DNA of 64,000 nt from Prosthecobacter vanneervenii (GTDB lineage: Bacteria; Verrucomicrobiota; Verrucomicrobiia; Verrucomicrobiales; Verrucomicrobiaceae): contig NZ_JACHIG010000006.1 of the NCBI RefSeq assembly GCF_014203095.1, positions 124,001-188,000 on the forward strand, read 5' to 3'. Position numbers and translations under genes: made by a program. Positions 16,620-25,266 of the stretch are shown here, one piece after another; position 1 is the first letter of the stretch, and each line of letters opens with the position of its first letter. The notes under the pieces are model-generated. The model was not told the origin of the DNA. It did no database searches and worked only from the letters and a program-made list of their open reading frames with translations.

Positions 16620-17636
16620 ATGAGCGCTCCTCCCGATCTATCGCCGTCGTCTGCACCCCTCACTGAACGCCAGATCGTCGAGCTGCTCTCCACGGCGCGG
16701 CAGCGGATTTTTGCGGAGGTGGGGAAGGTGATCGTGGGGCAGCAGCATGTGATTGATGAGATGCTGATCGCGCTGCTGAGCGGGGGGCATTGTTTGATCA
16801 CTGGAGCGCCGGGGCTGGCGAAGACGCTGCTGATCAAGACGGTGGCGGATGTTTGTCATTTGAGCTTTCAGCGGATTCAGTTCACGCCGGATTTGATGCC
16901 TTCGGACATCACGGGGACGGAGATTTTGGAGGACAGTCCGGAGGGGCGGAAGCTGGTGTTTAGCCAGGGGCCGGTGTTTGCGAACATGATCCTGGCGGAT
17001 GAGATCAACCGCACGCCGCCGAAGACGCAGGCGGCGCTGCTGGAGGCGATGCAGGAGCATCAGGTGACGGTGAACGGGAAGACGATGCACCTGCCGGAGC
17101 CGTTCTTTGTGCTGGCAACGCAGAACCCGATCGAGCAGGAGGGGACGTATCCGCTGCCGGAGGCGCAGCTGGACCGCTTCATGCTGAACATCGTGATCGA
17201 CTACCTGAGTGAAGATGATGAGGTGGCGGTGGTGACGAAGACGACGGCGGGGAAGGGAGAGCCGGTGCAGCGGCTGTTCAGCGGTGAGGAGATGCTGGCG
17301 TTTCAGCAGACGGTGCGGAAGGTGCCGATCGCGGAAGATGTGGCGCGGTATGCGGTGCGGCTTTCGGCGGCGTCACGGCCAGGAAGAGAGGGCGTGCCGG
17401 ATTTTGTGAACCAGTGGGTGAGCTGGGGCGCAGGGACGCGCGCGAGCCAGAACCTAGTGCTGGGGGCGAAGACGCGGGTGCTGCTGCATAATCGGACGCA
17501 TGTGACGGTGGAGGATGTGCGGGCGATGGCGCTGCCGGTGCTGAGGCATCGTATTTTGGTGAATTATAAAGCGGAGGCGGAGGGGGTGACGGTGGAGAAG
17601 GTGATACAGAGGCTGCTGGAGCATGTGAAGGCCTAG
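16620..17636 (+). CDS. MoxR-family AAA+ ATPase
   Basis: A 338-residue MoxR-type AAA+ chaperone ATPase. Walker A GAPGLAKT is at residues 62-69 and Walker B ILADEINR at 124-131, followed by the pore/sensor region KTQAALLEAMQEHQVTV and sensor 1 LATQNP. Such ATPases work with adjacent DUF58 and VWA proteins, probably in metal insertion or maturation of complexes at the membrane, and that partnership is reproduced here. The start is uncertain: the ATG at 16620 gives MSAPPDLSPSS, while an in-frame ATG at 16572 has a better purine-rich upstream sequence. The normally close DUF58 gene is displaced by an inserted cassette. Confidence 0.93.
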   Translation: MSAPPDLSPSSAPLTERQIVELLSTARQRIFAEVGKVIVGQQHVIDEMLIALLSGGHCLITGAPGLAKTLLIKTVADVCHLSFQRIQFTPDLMPSDITGTEILEDSPEGRKLVFSQGPVFANMILADEINRTPPKTQAALLEAMQEHQVTVNGKTMHLPEPFFVLATQNPIEQEGTYPLPEAQLDRFMLNIVIDYLSEDDEVAVVTKTTAGKGEPVQRLFSGEEMLAFQQTVRKVPIAEDVARYAVRLSAASRPGREGVPDFVNQWVSWGAGTRASQNLVLGAKTRVLLHNRTHVTVEDVRAMALPVLRHRILVNYKAEAEGVTVEKVIQRLLEHVKA

Positions 17637-17642
17637 GGGGTA

Positions 17643-18128
17643 AAAATGACGAATGAGTAAATCCGAATGACTAAATAAATCTGAATGCCGAATGACGAAG
17701 ATGAGCGCTGGGAATGACAAAAATTTCGATTTGGAGGAGCGCACAGCGATGTTCGGCGAACGAGTCATAGACTTTGCGAAGGCGGTGCCTCGGAATGAGG
17801 TGACGAAACCTCTGATCTCTCAGATCGTTCGGTCGGGAACCAGTGTCGGTGCCAATTATGGAGAAGCGGATGATGCCATCTCGAACAAAGACTTCCGAAA
17901 CAAGATCGCCACCTGCAAAAAGGAGTCGCGGGAAACCAAGCATTGGTGCCGCATGATTGTTCGTGCAGAACCTGAGATGCGTGAAGCGGCCAAGCCGATC
18001 TGGCAGGAGGCCAAGGAACTGCATCTCATCTTCTCGGCTATTCTGCGGAAAGCGCCTCCTCCCAAGTGACGAGGCTTGCCAGCGTTTCGTCATTATTTCG
18101 TCATTCGGATTTACTCATTAGTCATTTT
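17643..18128. mobile_element. inverted-repeat cassette carrying a four-helix-bundle protein gene
   Basis: A 486-bp unit fills the space between the MoxR and DUF58 genes. Its ends are 29-bp inverted repeats differing at one position (17643-17671 and 18100-18128, outermost bases AAAATGAC). Further inverted matches lie inside: AAATA, ATGACGAA and CGCTGG. The left arm overlaps or closely abuts the start of the enclosed gene. Without the unit, MoxR and DUF58 would be about 15 bp apart, as is usual for this operon. No transposase is encoded. Repeated ATGACGAAT/AATCCGAATGAC words occur within the arms. Confidence 0.75.
17692..18069 (+). CDS. four-helix bundle protein (23S rRNA intervening-sequence type, TIGR02436-like)
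   Basis: A 125-residue helical protein of the family first found in intervening sequences of 23S rRNA in Leptospira and others, related in fold to the Avd accessory protein of diversity-generating retroelements. Diagnostic blocks are FAKAVPRNEVTKPLISQIVRS, SVGANYGEA, FRNKIATCKKESRETKHW and EAKELHLIFSAI. The biochemical role of the family is unsettled. The start may be the ATG at 17692 or 17701. The gene is embedded in an inverted-repeat cassette between moxR and DUF58 genes, and its codon use (AAA, TTC, GAT mix) is less GC-rich than its neighbours. Confidence 0.88.
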   Translation: MTKMSAGNDKNFDLEERTAMFGERVIDFAKAVPRNEVTKPLISQIVRSGTSVGANYGEADDAISNKDFRNKIATCKKESRETKHWCRMIVRAEPEMREAAKPIWQEAKELHLIFSAILRKAPPPK

Positions 18129-18136
18129 CCAACCCG

Positions 18137-19054
18137 ATGCCTGCTCAGACCACCACCTTCCTCGATCCTGCCGCGCTGATGCGGATCAAGTCGCTTGAGT
18201 TGAGGGCGAAGGTGGTGGTGGAGGGGCTTTGGAAGGGGATGCACCGGAGTCCTTATCATGGGTTCTCGGTGGAGTTTTCGGAGTATCGGGCTTACGTGCA
18301 GGGGGATGATCCGCGGTATATTGACTGGAAGGTGCTGGCGCGGAGTGACCGGACGTACATCAAAAAGTTTGAGGATGAGACGAACCTGCGGTGCCAGATG
18401 GTGATTGATCACAGCAAGTCGATGGGGTTTGGATCGGCGGGCTATACGAAGGCGGATTATGCGGCGACGCTGGCTGCGACGCTGGCGTCTTTTTTGATGA
18501 AGCAGGGGGATGCGGCGGGGCTGACGACGTTTGCGGACGGGATTGAGGAGCATCTGCCGGCGCGAAACAGGCCGGGGCATCTGCGGCGAATCATCACGGA
18601 GCTGGATAGGCCGGCGAAGGCGGCGGGGACGTCGCTGGCGGTGTCGGTGGGACAGCTGGCGGAACTGCTGAGGAAGCGGGGGATGATCTGCCTGATCACG
18701 GATCTGCTGGCACCGGTGGAGCATTTGGAGAAGCAGCTGGCGCTGCTGAGCGCGATGGGTCACGATTTGGTGCTGTTTCACCTGATGGACCGGGCAGAGA
18801 TTGATTTTACGTTTGAGAAGTCGGCGTATTTCCGGGATGCGGAGACGGGGGCGGAGAGGTTCATCGATCCGCTGCTGGTGAGGGAGAATTATTTGAAGCG
18901 GCTGGGGGCGCACCGAGATGCGATCCAGGCGGCGACGGAGCGGCACAATGTGGAGTATCACTTTTGCCCGACGGATGTGGCGCTGGAGGAGGTGCTGTTT
19001 GATTTTCTGAGTGCTAGGCAGAGGAAGAAGAAGGTGGGGAGGGGCGCGGTATGA
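18137..19054 (+). CDS. DUF58 domain protein
   Basis: A 305-residue cytoplasmic protein of the DUF58 family, the usual partner of MoxR ATPases. The conserved opening is KVVVEGLWKGMHRSPYHGFSVEF. The signature YVQGDDPRYIDWKVLARSD follows, then a VWA-like core with VIDHSKSMGFG (a MIDAS-like DxSxS variant, DHSKS). The DUF58/VWA fold may bind a divalent metal and hand clients to MoxR; this is inference from the family. Start: ATG at 18137, just after the inverted repeat of the inserted cassette. About 100 bp without a gene separates it from the next VWA gene. Confidence 0.93.
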   Translation: MPAQTTTFLDPAALMRIKSLELRAKVVVEGLWKGMHRSPYHGFSVEFSEYRAYVQGDDPRYIDWKVLARSDRTYIKKFEDETNLRCQMVIDHSKSMGFGSAGYTKADYAATLAATLASFLMKQGDAAGLTTFADGIEEHLPARNRPGHLRRIITELDRPAKAAGTSLAVSVGQLAELLRKRGMICLITDLLAPVEHLEKQLALLSAMGHDLVLFHLMDRAEIDFTFEKSAYFRDAETGAERFIDPLLVRENYLKRLGAHRDAIQAATERHNVEYHFCPTDVALEEVLFDFLSARQRKKKVGRGAV

Positions 19055-19151
19055 GTGATGCCTTCTTTGCTGGCTTTGTGCTGAACTGTGGGCTGCAGGC
19101 CACAGGGAGGAGGAGTATGAGTAGGAGGAAGAGGAGGATTCAGAGCATATT

Positions 19152-21182
19152 ATGAGCTGGTTGTTTCCCATATACCTTGCGGGTGCGGCGGCGATCATTG
19201 CGCCGATTTTGCTGCACCTGAGACGCAAGCCGCCGCAGGACAGGGTGGAGTTTAGCACGCTGATGTTTTTGGATGCGAGCACGCCGGTGCCGGTGAGCAA
19301 GAGGAGGCTGGAGAACTGGTTGTTGCTGGCACTGCGGTGCCTGGCGCTGATTCTGCTGGCGCTGATGTTTGCGCGGCCGTTTTTGCAGGGGGAGAGCTCT
19401 GCGGCGAAATCTGCGGACCGGGCGATGCTGATCCTGCTGGACCGCAGTGCGTCGATGCGGAGAGAGGATCTGTGGAAGCGTGGGGTGGCGGAGGCGGAGA
19501 GGCTTTTTAAGGAGGCGAAGATTACGGACCATGTGGCGCTGGCGGTGTTTGACCGGAAGCTGGTGCCGGTGTGGACTTTTGAGGAGGATCGCAACACGCC
19601 TGGGAACCGCAGTGCGGCGCTGCAAAGCAGGCTGGCTGAGATGTCGCCGGGCTGGAGTGCCACGCAGATGGATCGCGCGCTGATCGCGGCGGTGCCGTCG
19701 TTTGATGCGAGCACGGCAGGACTGAAGAAGCGGATTCATCTCATCTCGGATTTGCAGGAAGGATCGCGACTGGATGCGCTGCGGACGATTGCGTGGCCTG
19801 CGGAACTGAGTGTGGAAGTGCACCGGCTGGAGCCGAGCACGAATGATGATTTCTCGATCGCCCAGGCGGCGCGGGATGATGAGAGCAGTGCGGATGCGCT
19901 GGTGCGTGTGAGGGTGAGCAACACTCGGGATTCGGCACTGCGGGATTTTACGCTGGCGTGGCAGGGGGCTCCGGTGGCGGGCGGGATTTCATCGCAGATG
20001 CCGCCGGGGGCCTCGCGCATTATGGTGGCTCCGCCGAATGAGACGAAGGCGACGACGCTGGTGCTCACGGGTGACAGGCATGATTTTGACAACCGGCTTT
20101 TCATCGCACCGCCGCAGCCGCGAGCGGTGCGCATTCATTTTCTTGGCGAGGAGAGCACGCGGGATGAGGCGGCGGCTCCGCTGTACTATCTGGCGCGTGC
20201 GCTGCAGCCCACTGCGACGCTGGCTCCGGCGCTGACGGCGAGCCCGGCGCTGCCGAAGCAGAAGCCGGATCTGCTGGTGGTGTCTGGACTGACGCAGCCT
20301 GCTGCGATGCATGCGGGGCTGCGCGACTTTGTGACGGGGGGCGGGTTTCTGGTAGAGGTCGTCACCTCCGCCGCCGATGCAGCACTGCTACAAACTCTCA
20401 CGGGCATTCCTGGAATCACGGTCAAAGACGGTGGCGGGGAGGGCGACTACCGGATGCTGGCGGAGGTCAAGACGGAGCATCCGCTGCTCAGGCCGTTTGC
20501 GGATCCAAAGCTGCGGGACTTTACGAAGCTGCGCTTCTGGAAGCAGCGCGAGATTGAAGTCAAGGATGCAGGAGGCAAGCTGGAAACGCTGGCGAGTTTT
20601 GACAACGGGAAGCCTGCGATCCTCAGCGGAAAGATTGGCCGGGGAACGCTCATTGTGCTGGCCTCGGGATGGCATCCGGGGGACAGCCAGCTGGCGCTCA
20701 GCACGAAGTTTGTGCCACTGCTGTATGGGTGGCTGGCAGCGGCGGGATTCAGCCATGATCCGGCGGGTGCGCTGGTGGTGGGAGATGTGCTGCCGCTGGA
20801 CAGCGGGGCTGTGCATACGATCACGGAGCCGGATGGGAAGGTGCAGCGCCTCAAGGCGGGAGAGTCTTTTACAGCGGGGCAGGTGGGGCTGCATCAGGTG
20901 GAGGGCGGGACGCATACGCGCACGCTGGCGGTCAATCTACCACCGGACGAGGGGCGGGTGCTGCCGATGCCGCCGCAAAAGCTGGCGGAGTATGGAGTCA
21001 AGCTGGCGAGCGGTGACGAGAAGGCGGGGGCTGGAGAGAGTGCGGAGCAACGACTCACCGCGACGGATACCGAACAGAGGCAGCAGTCGTGGTGGTATAT
21101 TCTTCTGGTGCTGCTGGCCGTTCTTGTGCTGGAAACCTGGGTGGCGGGGCGCGCCCGACAGACTGTCCTACAAACCGCGTAA
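19152..21182 (+). CDS. BatA-like membrane protein with VWA domain
   Basis: A 676-residue membrane protein. The N-terminal BatA module consists of helix LFPIYLAGAAAIIAPILLHL (about residues 4-23), the RRKPPQDRVEFSTLMFL linker and a second helix LLLALRCLALILLALMFA (about 56-73). A VWA domain starts at MLILLDRSASMRRED with an intact DxSxS MIDAS motif. The middle region is beta-rich and probably periplasmic. A C-terminal helix (SWWYILLVLLAVLVLETWV) returns it to the membrane. Together with MoxR and DUF58 this matches Bat/aerotolerance-type operons. The large next gene begins 12 bp downstream. Confidence 0.88.
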   Translation: MSWLFPIYLAGAAAIIAPILLHLRRKPPQDRVEFSTLMFLDASTPVPVSKRRLENWLLLALRCLALILLALMFARPFLQGESSAAKSADRAMLILLDRSASMRREDLWKRGVAEAERLFKEAKITDHVALAVFDRKLVPVWTFEEDRNTPGNRSAALQSRLAEMSPGWSATQMDRALIAAVPSFDASTAGLKKRIHLISDLQEGSRLDALRTIAWPAELSVEVHRLEPSTNDDFSIAQAARDDESSADALVRVRVSNTRDSALRDFTLAWQGAPVAGGISSQMPPGASRIMVAPPNETKATTLVLTGDRHDFDNRLFIAPPQPRAVRIHFLGEESTRDEAAAPLYYLARALQPTATLAPALTASPALPKQKPDLLVVSGLTQPAAMHAGLRDFVTGGGFLVEVVTSAADAALLQTLTGIPGITVKDGGGEGDYRMLAEVKTEHPLLRPFADPKLRDFTKLRFWKQREIEVKDAGGKLETLASFDNGKPAILSGKIGRGTLIVLASGWHPGDSQLALSTKFVPLLYGWLAAAGFSHDPAGALVVGDVLPLDSGAVHTITEPDGKVQRLKAGESFTAGQVGLHQVEGGTHTRTLAVNLPPDEGRVLPMPPQKLAEYGVKLASGDEKAGAGESAEQRLTATDTEQRQQSWWYILLVLLAVLVLETWVAGRARQTVLQTA

Positions 21183-21194
21183 TTCATTCTCATC

Positions 21195-24100
21195 ATGATC
21201 GCTCGCACCATTCTTGAAGCCCGTATTGCTGAGGTCCGGGAGATTTTGCGCCGTGCGCGGTTGATGCGGCATCTGGCGGTGGTTTTTGCGCTAGGGGTTT
21301 TGGTGAGGGGGGCGTTTCTGCTGGCGGCTCTGAATGGGATGTCGATTTCGAAAAGGGCGGACCGGTGGTCGATGCTGGGGCTGGTGGTGCTGGGAGTGAT
21401 CGCGTGGATCAAGGGGCGGCGGAATGTGTGGAGTGATCGGGAGATCGCGCGCCTGATCGAGAAGCGGCATGCGAATCTGGATGCGCTGCTGCTGACTGCG
21501 ATCGAGCACGAAGCCGGTGCTGACGAGACGGCGGGGTTTTTGCATGAGCGGCTGATTGATCGCGCGCTGGCGCATGCGGCGACGCAGCAGTGGCAGGTGA
21601 CGGTGACGCAGAAGCCCTACATGCGGGCGCTGGTGGGGGCGTGTCTGGCGGTGGTGGTGTTTTTGGGAACGGAGGTGGCGCTGAGGGTGCAGTCTCGCCG
21701 CAGCCTGGTGGTGGCCGAGCAAAAGAAGGCGGAGGAGCCGGCGAAGCCGACGGAGTTTAAAGCGACACTGACGCCGGGGGATACGGAGTTGGAGCGCGGC
21801 ATGCAGCTGATCGTGGAGGCGAGGTTCAACGGGCCGGTGCCTGCGGATGCGACGCTGGTGGTGAGCGAGGCGGACGGTCAGGAGCGTGAGCGGCTGCCGA
21901 TGCGGCTGACGGTGGATGAGCAGGTGTATGGCGGGATGATCCACAAGGTGGCGCGTGACACGAAATACCACGTGGAGTTTAGCGGCCAGAAGTCGGCGGT
22001 GCACACGATCACGGTGTTTGATTATCCGGCGCTGGTGGGCAGCGATGTGACGGTGACGCCGCCGGAGTACACGAAGCTGCCGGTGAAGGAGACGAAGAAC
22101 ACGAAGAAGGTGACGGCGCTGGAGGGATCGAAAATTGTGTGGCGGATCAAGGTGAACAAGCCGCTGATCGGGAGCGGCGAGGCGGGTGGCGCGGGGCGCA
22201 AGGATGTGAGCCCCTTTGGGCCGCACCTGACGGCTGCGGAGCTTTTTGGCGAGGACAAGTTGGTGATACCTCTGGCGGCTACAGCCGGAGATGCGACGGT
22301 GCTAGAGGGCGTGATGATGGCGGAGAAAACGCAGAAGTACCGGCTGCATCTGGTGGATGAGGCGGAGCGCGGGAACAAGAATCCGCCGTGGTTTACGGTG
22401 ACGGTGCAGTCGAACCAACTGGCGAAGATCGAGGTGGTGTTTCCGAAGCGCGATCTGCAGGTTTCGAGCCTGCAGGAGCTGCCGGTGGAGGCAAAGGTGT
22501 CTGACGACCTGGGGGTGGTGAAGTCGGGGGCGGTGTTCAGCATCAACGGGAGCAGCAAGGAGATCGTGTTCAAGCATGCGGTGACCGCGCCGCTGAAGAA
22601 GCAGGATGTGAAGGCTGAGCTGGCGCTGGAGAAGGAGCACGCGGAGCCACGGCAGCTGGTGAGCTATTACCTGTGGGCGGAGGACACCGGGCCGAAGGGC
22701 GAGGTGCGGCGCAACATGAGCGACATGTTCTTTGCCGATGTGCGGCATTTTGAAGACATCTTCCGCGAGATGGAGGCTCCACCGAGCGAGCCGGGACAGC
22801 CGAAGGCGCAGAGCGACGAGCTGGTGGATCTGGTGAAGCAGCTGGTGAATGCGACATGGAAGATCATCCGTGATACGAACGCGGGGCGCGTGATCGAGGC
22901 GGCGGTGCCTGACATCAACGTGGTGCATCAGTCCACCGGGATCGCGCTGGAGAAGGTGAAGGAGGGCATGGAGAAGGCGGAGGATTCGCAGGTGAAGCAG
23001 GCGCTGACGGAGGCATGGAAGAGCCTGAAGGACGCGGAAGGGCCGCTGCAGCAGGCGGCGGAGGAAAAGAAGAGGTCGCCGCTGAATCAGGCGCTGACTT
23101 TTGAGCAGACGGCACTGGAATGGCTGCACCGTGCGCAGAGCCGCGAGCACCAGGTGATGCGGCAGGACAAGCCGCAGCAGGGAGCCGGGCAGCAGGCCAA
23201 CAAGAACCAGATCATGGACCTGGAGCTGAAGCAGAAGGAGCAGCGCTATGAGGAGGAGAAGATGGCGACGGAGGAGCAGACTGCCGAGCAGCAGGAGAAC
23301 CTGCAGGTGCTGAACCGCCTGAAGGAGCTGGCGAGGAGGCAGGAGGCGATAGCGGAGAAGATCAAGGAGCTGCAAAACCAGATGGCGAATGCGAAGACGG
23401 AGGAGGAGAAGCAGGAGCTGGAGAACCAGCTGAAGCGTCTGCAGACGGAGCAGGAGCAGCTGCTGAGCGACATCGACGACCTCAAGGAGCGCATGGAGAA
23501 GCCTGACAACGCGCAGAACATGGCGGAGGCCAAGGAGCAACTGGAGCAGGCGCGTGAGAAGGCAATGGAAGCGGCCGAACAGCTGAAGGACCAAAAACTG
23601 ACAGATGCCGCGAACTCAACCACCCGTGCCCAGCGCGAGCTGGAAAAGATGGGGGAGGATTTCCGGCAGAAGACCTCGAAAAAATTTGCGGAGGAGATGA
23701 AGCAGATACGTCAGCAGGCGCGTGATGCGGCGGAGAACCAGAAGAAGATCAGCGAGGCGCTGGAGAATCAGAAGGAGGCGGGGTCCGACATCGAGCGGAA
23801 CATGCAGAATGCGGCACAGAGCCGGCAGATGGCGGGGCAGCAGGAGGACATTCAAAAGCTGCTGAACAACATGAAGCAGCTGAGTGAGCAGGCGGAGCAA
23901 AGTGAGCCGCTGCTGCACCGGAATCTCTACGATGCCGTGCGCAAAGCGCAGACGAGCGCGCTGGAGGAAAACCTGCAGGAGGCGCAAAACCAGCTGCGCT
24001 ATGGCTCACAGGCGGATGCGAAGGATGCCGAGCGCAAGGCAGCAAACGCGGTGGAGGAGCTGAAAAAAGGCGTGGAGAAAGCGGCTGAGAGTGTGCTGGG

Positions 24101-25199
24101 CAGTGAGAGCGAGGCGCTGCGCGTGGCGAAGAACGAGCTGGATAAGCTGATCAAGGAAGCCCAGGAGCAGGAGGCTGCGGGCGAAGGTGAGAAGGGCGCG
24201 AAGACTGCGAATGGCACCGATCCCCAAGGCGGTGGAGAGAAGCAAGATCCAAAAGCTGCCGAGGGGCAGAAAGGCAAAGGCCAGGAAGGGCAGGGGCAGA
24301 CGAAGATGGCCCAGCAGGGGCAGCAGGCCGGCAAGGGGCAGGAAGGGAAAGAAGGCCAAGGCGAAGGCAAGGAAGCGCAGACGGCGGAAAACGGCCAGAA
24401 GCCCGGACAGAGTGGCAAGCCAGGCGAGAAAGGTCAGGAGGGGCAGCAACCCGGAACTGAGGGGCAAGGACAGGGAAAAGGCAAGGGACAGCAGCAGGCA
24501 GCCGCGCAGCAGCCGAATGGCAGTCAGCCAGGCAAGGATGGCATGCAGCCCGGGCAAGAAGGGCAGGGGATGGGGCAGGGCGAGCAGCAGGCTCAGACCG
24601 CAGACAGCAGTGGCAAACCCGGCGAGGGGCAGCAGCCGGGGCAAGGCAAGAAGCCAGGGCAGGGGCAGCAGCCGGGCGAGGGGCGAAATTCCGGGCCAGG
24701 ACAAGGCCGGGGGCAGGCGCAGCAGATGGCCGACAGCAATGAGGGCATTGGTGCCACGGGGGACCGAGATTCTGACAACGACCGCAGGCGGCCGCAGATC
24801 GCGGGCGGAGCGGTGCCTGAGGCGCTGTTTTTTGAAGACAGCAAGGAGCAGCCTGACACGGGCGTCTTTACCGGCAACGGCTACGAGCAGTGGAGCGACC
24901 GCCTGCGCAATGTGGAGGAACTGCTGGAGAATTCGGAGCTGCGCAACGAAGCGGCCAAGGTGCAGGACCGTGCACGGGCGCTGCGCATTGAGCTGAAGCG
25001 CAGCAATGAGGCGCCGCAGGTCTCCCACCTGAACACACGGATCACGCAGCCACTGATGGAGCTGAGGGATCGCGTGGTGGAGGAACTGTCGAAGAAAGAT
25101 GCAGGCAAGAATCTGGCCCCGGTGGACCGTGATCCGGTGCCGGCGGAGTACCGGGATCTGGTGAAGCGCTACTACCAGGAGCTGGGAGCTGGAAAGTAA
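21195..25199 (+). CDS. very large DUF4175-like membrane protein with coiled coil and Gly/Gln-rich region
   Basis: A 1334-residue protein with three N-terminal hydrophobic segments (around residues 33-53, 65-80 and 147-165). A mostly beta region follows to about residue 500. Residues about 560-970 form a long, charged, Gln/Glu/Lys-rich coiled coil. Residues about 992-1195 are low complexity, dominated by Gly, Gln, Lys, Pro and Glu (repeats of the type GQEGKGQ, PGQGKKPGQGQQPGEG). A conserved C-terminal helical domain begins near residue 1202 (GGAVPEALFFEDSKEQP). The architecture matches DUF4175-like proteins that accompany MoxR-DUF58-BatA clusters. It is likely an envelope-spanning scaffold; its function is unknown. 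Confidence 0.85.
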   Translation: MIARTILEARIAEVREILRRARLMRHLAVVFALGVLVRGAFLLAALNGMSISKRADRWSMLGLVVLGVIAWIKGRRNVWSDREIARLIEKRHANLDALLLTAIEHEAGADETAGFLHERLIDRALAHAATQQWQVTVTQKPYMRALVGACLAVVVFLGTEVALRVQSRRSLVVAEQKKAEEPAKPTEFKATLTPGDTELERGMQLIVEARFNGPVPADATLVVSEADGQERERLPMRLTVDEQVYGGMIHKVARDTKYHVEFSGQKSAVHTITVFDYPALVGSDVTVTPPEYTKLPVKETKNTKKVTALEGSKIVWRIKVNKPLIGSGEAGGAGRKDVSPFGPHLTAAELFGEDKLVIPLAATAGDATVLEGVMMAEKTQKYRLHLVDEAERGNKNPPWFTVTVQSNQLAKIEVVFPKRDLQVSSLQELPVEAKVSDDLGVVKSGAVFSINGSSKEIVFKHAVTAPLKKQDVKAELALEKEHAEPRQLVSYYLWAEDTGPKGEVRRNMSDMFFADVRHFEDIFREMEAPPSEPGQPKAQSDELVDLVKQLVNATWKIIRDTNAGRVIEAAVPDINVVHQSTGIALEKVKEGMEKAEDSQVKQALTEAWKSLKDAEGPLQQAAEEKKRSPLNQALTFEQTALEWLHRAQSREHQVMRQDKPQQGAGQQANKNQIMDLELKQKEQRYEEEKMATEEQTAEQQENLQVLNRLKELARRQEAIAEKIKELQNQMANAKTEEEKQELENQLKRLQTEQEQLLSDIDDLKERMEKPDNAQNMAEAKEQLEQAREKAMEAAEQLKDQKLTDAANSTTRAQRELEKMGEDFRQKTSKKFAEEMKQIRQQARDAAENQKKISEALENQKEAGSDIERNMQNAAQSRQMAGQQEDIQKLLNNMKQLSEQAEQSEPLLHRNLYDAVRKAQTSALEENLQEAQNQLRYGSQADAKDAERKAANAVEELKKGVEKAAESVLGSESEALRVAKNELDKLIKEAQEQEAAGEGEKGAKTANGTDPQGGGEKQDPKAAEGQKGKGQEGQGQTKMAQQGQQAGKGQEGKEGQGEGKEAQTAENGQKPGQSGKPGEKGQEGQQPGTEGQGQGKGKGQQQAAAQQPNGSQPGKDGMQPGQEGQGMGQGEQQAQTADSSGKPGEGQQPGQGKKPGQGQQPGEGRNSGPGQGRGQAQQMADSNEGIGATGDRDSDNDRRRPQIAGGAVPEALFFEDSKEQPDTGVFTGNGYEQWSDRLRNVEELLENSELRNEAAKVQDRARALRIELKRSNEAPQVSHLNTRITQPLMELRDRVVEELSKKDAGKNLAPVDRDPVPAEYRDLVKRYYQELGAGK

Positions 25200-25266
25200 A
25201 GATGTATTAGATTGATTCAGATAAAGCTGACTCGACCTAAATAAATGTTCAGCCTAGTCTGCGGCG

